A DNA stretch of 64,000 nt from Lutibacter sp. A80 (GTDB lineage: Bacteria > Bacteroidota > Bacteroidia > Flavobacteriales > Flavobacteriaceae): the NCBI RefSeq assembly GCF_022429645.1, contig NZ_CP092480.1, forward strand, positions 248,001 to 312,000, read 5' to 3'. This document shows, in pieces, positions 60,693-64,000 of this stretch (position 1 is the first letter of the stretch; each line of letters starts with the position of its first letter). The notes beneath the pieces were generated by a model. That model had not been told where the DNA came from, searched no databases, and saw only the letters and a program-made list of their open reading frames with translations. The position numbers and the translations under genes were made by a program.

Positions 60693-62306
60693 ATGAAGTT
60701 TAATTATATATTAATTATTACAGTTTTATACTGTTTAAATGGTGTATCGCAAAACAAACAATCTGTATTGTTTTCTATTGATACAACTCCTTTTTATACT
60801 CAAGAGTTTTTAGAGAATTACAATAAAAATACAAGTTTAATAGCAGATTCATTAAATAGCATTGACGATTATTTAGAATTATTTATAAATTATAAATTAA
60901 AAGTTAAAGAAGCTAAAGAGCTTAAATTAGATACTTTATCAAGTTATATTAATGAGTTAAAAGATTATAAAGCACGTTTAGTTCAACCGTTTTTAAAAGA
61001 TAAAAAAGTAACCGCTAAATTAGTTAAAGAAGCTTATAAAAGACTTCAAAAAGAAATTAATGCGAGTCATATTTTAGTGTCTTTAAAACCAACTGCAACT
61101 CCACAAGATACTTTAACAGCTTATACAAAGTTACTTGAAGCACGTAAATTAATTTTAAATGGAACTCCTTTTTCAGAGGTTGCCAAACAATTTTCAGATG
61201 ATCCATCAGCACAACATAATGGTGGTAATTTGGGTTTTTTTACAGCTTTACAAATGGTTTACCCATTTGAAAATGCAGCATATACAACAGCTGTAAATTC
61301 AGTTTCAAAACCTTTTAGGACTCAATTTGGATTTCATATTTTACAAGTTCACCAAATAAGGCCTGCTCTTGGTGAAGTTGAAGTTGCACATATAATGGTA
61401 AAAAATAATGAAAGCAATGCAGCTAAATCAAAAATTGATTCTATTTATAAGTTGCTTTTAAATAATAAAGAACCTTTTTCTGAATTAGCCTTAAAATTAT
61501 CTGACGATAGAGCAACAGCGTCAAAAGGAGGGAAGTTGGGTAAGTTTACCTACGGACAAATGGTTGAGGCTTTTTCTAAAGTCGCATTTGAATTAGAGCA
61601 CACTTCAGAAATTTCAAAACCTTTTAAAACGGAATATGGTTGGCATATTATTAAACTATTAAAAAAATATCCTGTTCAAAGTTTTGATGAAATAAAAGAT
61701 GATTTAACACGTAAAATTGAGCGCGATGAACGTTCAAATTTAATTGGAAAATCAGTAATTGATAGCTTGCAAAAAAAATATACTATCTTAGTAGATTCAT
61801 TGGCTTTAAATCAATTTAAAGATAGAAATTGGCGAAACTTAACCAATGTAAATACTATTTTATTAACAATAAATGAAAAGGAAATTAGACAAGTTGAATT
61901 TGCAAAATTTTTAAAATTAAATTTAAACGAAACTGTTTTAAGTGCTTTTGAAAAATTTAAAGAACAAGAGGTGCTTAATTATTATAAAGAAACTATTGAG
62001 TTTACAAATGCAGAGTTTGCATCTACCTACAACGAGTTTAAAGACGGTTTGTTGTTGTTTGATTTGCTAGAGAAAAACGTTTGGGAAAAGTCTAAAGATA
62101 GTACAAATCTTTCAAATTATTTTATAAAATTTAAAGATACTAAATACGCAAATAAAGAGTTAGAATCTATAAAAGGATCTGTAATAGGTGATTATCAAAA
62201 TTACTTAGAAGATTTATGGATTAAAAATTTACATAAAAAATATAAGGTCAAAATTAATAAATCAGAAAAAAAGAGATTAACTAAATTAAATCAGAAAAAA
62301 AGTTGA
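60693..62306 (+). CDS. SurA-like peptidyl-prolyl isomerase, two parvulin domains
   Basis: 537 residues with signal peptide ending near GVSQ. Two parvulin domains: about 122-222 (INASHILVSL, GGNLGFFTALQMVYPFENAA, FRTQFGFHILQV) and about 228-328 (VEVAHIMVKN, GGKLGKFTYGQMVEAFSKVA, FKTEYGWHIIKL). The C-terminal 200 residues are helical and charged. A periplasmic chaperone for outer-membrane protein assembly. Its stop overlaps the TTG start of the next gene. Confidence 0.93.
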   Translation: MKFNYILIITVLYCLNGVSQNKQSVLFSIDTTPFYTQEFLENYNKNTSLIADSLNSIDDYLELFINYKLKVKEAKELKLDTLSSYINELKDYKARLVQPFLKDKKVTAKLVKEAYKRLQKEINASHILVSLKPTATPQDTLTAYTKLLEARKLILNGTPFSEVAKQFSDDPSAQHNGGNLGFFTALQMVYPFENAAYTTAVNSVSKPFRTQFGFHILQVHQIRPALGEVEVAHIMVKNNESNAAKSKIDSIYKLLLNNKEPFSELALKLSDDRATASKGGKLGKFTYGQMVEAFSKVAFELEHTSEISKPFKTEYGWHIIKLLKKYPVQSFDEIKDDLTRKIERDERSNLIGKSVIDSLQKKYTILVDSLALNQFKDRNWRNLTNVNTILLTINEKEIRQVEFAKFLKLNLNETVLSAFEKFKEQEVLNYYKETIEFTNAEFASTYNEFKDGLLLFDLLEKNVWEKSKDSTNLSNYFIKFKDTKYANKELESIKGSVIGDYQNYLEDLWIKNLHKKYKVKINKSEKKRLTKLNQKKS

Positions 62307-63151
62307 AACAATTAATCGTTTATATATGTTTGTTTTTTACGTTACTGTCGTGTGATTATTTTACAATAAAAGATGATACGCGTGAAGCTGTAGCTCGAGT
62401 AAATGATACATACCTTTATAAAACGGATTTAAAAAATGTAGTTTCTTCAGGTGTTTCTAAAAACGATAGTATTTTATTGGTAAATAACTATATAAATAAT
62501 TGGATTAAACAACAATTATTACTTTCGAAAGCACAACTTAATTTAGAGAATAAAGCAGAAGAATTTGATGCTTTAGTAAAAACTTATAGAGAAGATTTAT
62601 TTATAAATTCATACAAAGAAGCCGTAGTTAAGCAGTATTTAGATACGGTAATTACAGAAAATGATATTCAAGACTTTTATGCTAAAAACAATCAGACTTT
62701 TAAATTAAACGAAGAGTTATTAAAATTAAAGTATATTAAAATTGGAAAAGATATTTATAATAAAGAATCGGTAATAAAATTGTTTAAATCTTCTAAAAAA
62801 AGCGATTTAGACAGCCTTCATTCTTTAGAAATGTCCTTAAAATCACACCACTTAAACGATTCGGTTTGGGTAAAATATACCGATCTAGTTTCTAAAGTGC
62901 CAATTTTAAAAAGTGAGGATAAAAACCAATTATTAAAAAAAGATAATTTTATAGAAAAAGAAGATTCATTAAGCTTATATTTGGTGCATGTAAAAGATGT
63001 ATTAAAAAGAAATGATATTGCTCCAACAAGCTATATAACTCCAACAATTAAGCAAATGATTTTACATCAACGTAAATTATTATTATTAAGAAATATAGAA
63101 GAAACATTAATAGATGATGCAAGAAAAAAACAACAATTTGAAACATATTAA
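62303..63151 (+). CDS. SurA-N-like periplasmic lipoprotein
   Basis: 282 residues from TTG 62303 (TTGA overlap with the previous stop). Lipobox LLSCDYF (Cys17). The NDTYLYKTDLKNVV, IKQQLLLSKAQLN and EAVVKQYLDTVITENDIQDF stretches resemble the N-terminal chaperone domain of SurA/PpiC proteins. No parvulin domain is recognisable, so it may be a catalytically inactive chaperone. Middle gene of three related ones. Confidence 0.8.
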   Translation: MKQLIVYICLFFTLLSCDYFTIKDDTREAVARVNDTYLYKTDLKNVVSSGVSKNDSILLVNNYINNWIKQQLLLSKAQLNLENKAEEFDALVKTYREDLFINSYKEAVVKQYLDTVITENDIQDFYAKNNQTFKLNEELLKLKYIKIGKDIYNKESVIKLFKSSKKSDLDSLHSLEMSLKSHHLNDSVWVKYTDLVSKVPILKSEDKNQLLKKDNFIEKEDSLSLYLVHVKDVLKRNDIAPTSYITPTIKQMILHQRKLLLLRNIEETLIDDARKKQQFETY

Positions 63152-63152
63152 A

Positions 63153-64000
63153 ATGAAAGCAAACATAATTTTAATAGCACTACTTTTTATTTTTACAGGT
63201 ATACATGCGCAAGATAGTACAACATCAAATTCAGAGAGAATTAAAGTAGATGGTGTGGCAGTTGTAATTGGTAAAAATATTGTTTTAGACTCTGATATAG
63301 ATAAATTCAAAAAAGAATTAGAAAATCGTATGGAAGGGGCAAAGTTAAACATTACAGATTGTGAAATTTTAGAAGAAATAATGACACAAAAATTACTTGC
63401 ACATCATGCAGTTGTAGATAGTGTTTTGGTTTCTGAAGCAGAAGTAAATTCTCAAGTTGAACGTAATATTTCTTATTTTGCACAACAATTAGGTTCTATG
63501 GAAGCAGTTGTTGAATACTATGGATTTACTGACGAAGAAGATTTAAGAGAAGAGTTATATACCATACAAAATGAACAACTTTTAATTCAAAGAGAAAAAG
63601 AAAGCATTACAGAAAAAATTGATGTTACTCCAGAAGAAGTAAGAAATTATTTTAATAACCTTGAAAAAGAAGGTAATTTACCAGAATTTAGTGCTGAAAT
63701 TGAGTTGGCTCAAATAGTAAAAACTTTAAAACCTTCGGAGGAAGAAACCAACCGTGTTATTGATAAGTTAAATGAAATAAAAAAAGATGTTGAAGACGGA
63801 TATAGTTTTAGATTAAAAGCAATAATTAATTCCGACGATCCAGCAGTTTCAGGAAATGGACCTGGAGCAGGAGGATTGTATAGCATTACAAGAGAATCTA
63901 ACTTTATTAAAGAGTTTAAAGAAGTTGCTTTTAGTTTAGATGAAGGTGAGATTTCTGAACCTTTTGAATCTGGATTTGGTTTTCATATTATTCTTGTAGA
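63153..64000 (+). CDS. SurA-like peptidyl-prolyl isomerase, 3'-truncated by window edge
   Basis: Runs from ATG 63153 to the window end without a stop (282 codons visible). Signal peptide ends near IHAQD. The VDGVAVVIGKNIVLDSDID opening, ILEEIMTQKLLAHHAV and a parvulin domain beginning IELAQIVKTLKPSEEE and reaching FESGFGFHIILV identify SurA. It starts 1 bp after the previous stop, so the three genes form one operon. Confidence 0.88.
   Translation, partial: MKANIILIALLFIFTGIHAQDSTTSNSERIKVDGVAVVIGKNIVLDSDIDKFKKELENRMEGAKLNITDCEILEEIMTQKLLAHHAVVDSVLVSEAEVNSQVERNISYFAQQLGSMEAVVEYYGFTDEEDLREELYTIQNEQLLIQREKESITEKIDVTPEEVRNYFNNLEKEGNLPEFSAEIELAQIVKTLKPSEEETNRVIDKLNEIKKDVEDGYSFRLKAIINSDDPAVSGNGPGAGGLYSITRESNFIKEFKEVAFSLDEGEISEPFESGFGFHIILV

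Overview
The window is AT-rich chromosomal DNA from a member of Bacteroidota, most probably a marine-type Flavobacteriaceae species; the genus cannot be fixed from the sequence. This rests on SusC/SusD and FecI/FecR genes, a type IX secretion sorting domain, TlpA proteins with DUF4369-like N-termini, TAnnTTTG-type promoter boxes and a Bacteroidota-style tRNA-Met.

Region 1 (1-11.6 kb) is mixed chromosome: a TlpA thioredoxin entering from the left edge, an SRPBCC protein, an alpha/beta hydrolase, a DUF3784/SdpI membrane pair, an M28 peptidase, an LrgA/LrgB pair, and a three-gene surface cluster (sorted protein, beta-barrel, 919-residue repeat protein). A 35-bp perfect direct repeat brackets the surface cluster. 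Region 2 (11.6-32.6 kb) is one long co-directional locus: ECF sigma factor, FecR anti-sigma factor, SusC-like transporter with an STN signalling domain, SusD-like lipoprotein, MORN protein, eight complete TlpA-family thioredoxins plus a truncated relic, two single-domain proteins resembling the N-terminal domain of DsbD, and a large secreted protein of unknown function. It looks like a sigma-controlled nutrient-uptake and envelope-redox locus enlarged by tandem duplication.

Region 3 (about 32.8-54.3 kb) is mobile DNA. A 44-bp copy of the 3' part of tRNA-Met at 34491-34534 matches the intact tRNA at 54228-54301 and bounds a 19.8-kb island with a tyrosine recombinase next to the tRNA. Beyond the far repeat lie the wreck of a related integrase and a RadC C-terminal relic, evidence of an older element at the same tRNA. 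The island carries a type I restriction-modification operon (hsdM-hsdS-x-y-z-hsdR) in which three further genes sit between hsdS and hsdR: a DUF262 protein, a DUF3696-type AAA ATPase, and a 301-residue protein whose last 100 residues read like a RelE/HigB-type toxin fold. This composite defence operon is the best candidate for an under-described system. The island also holds a thrombospondin-3/leucine-rich-repeat lipoprotein between direct repeats, a frameshifted lipoprotein, a dead zinc-ribbon gene and a DUF805-pseudopilin fusion.

Region 4 (54.4-64 kb) returns to core chromosome: START-like protein, class IV aminotransferase, YqgE/AlgH, HU, fmt, recQ, a small ATPase, a DUF493 protein and three consecutive SurA-like periplasmic chaperone genes, the last cut by the window end.
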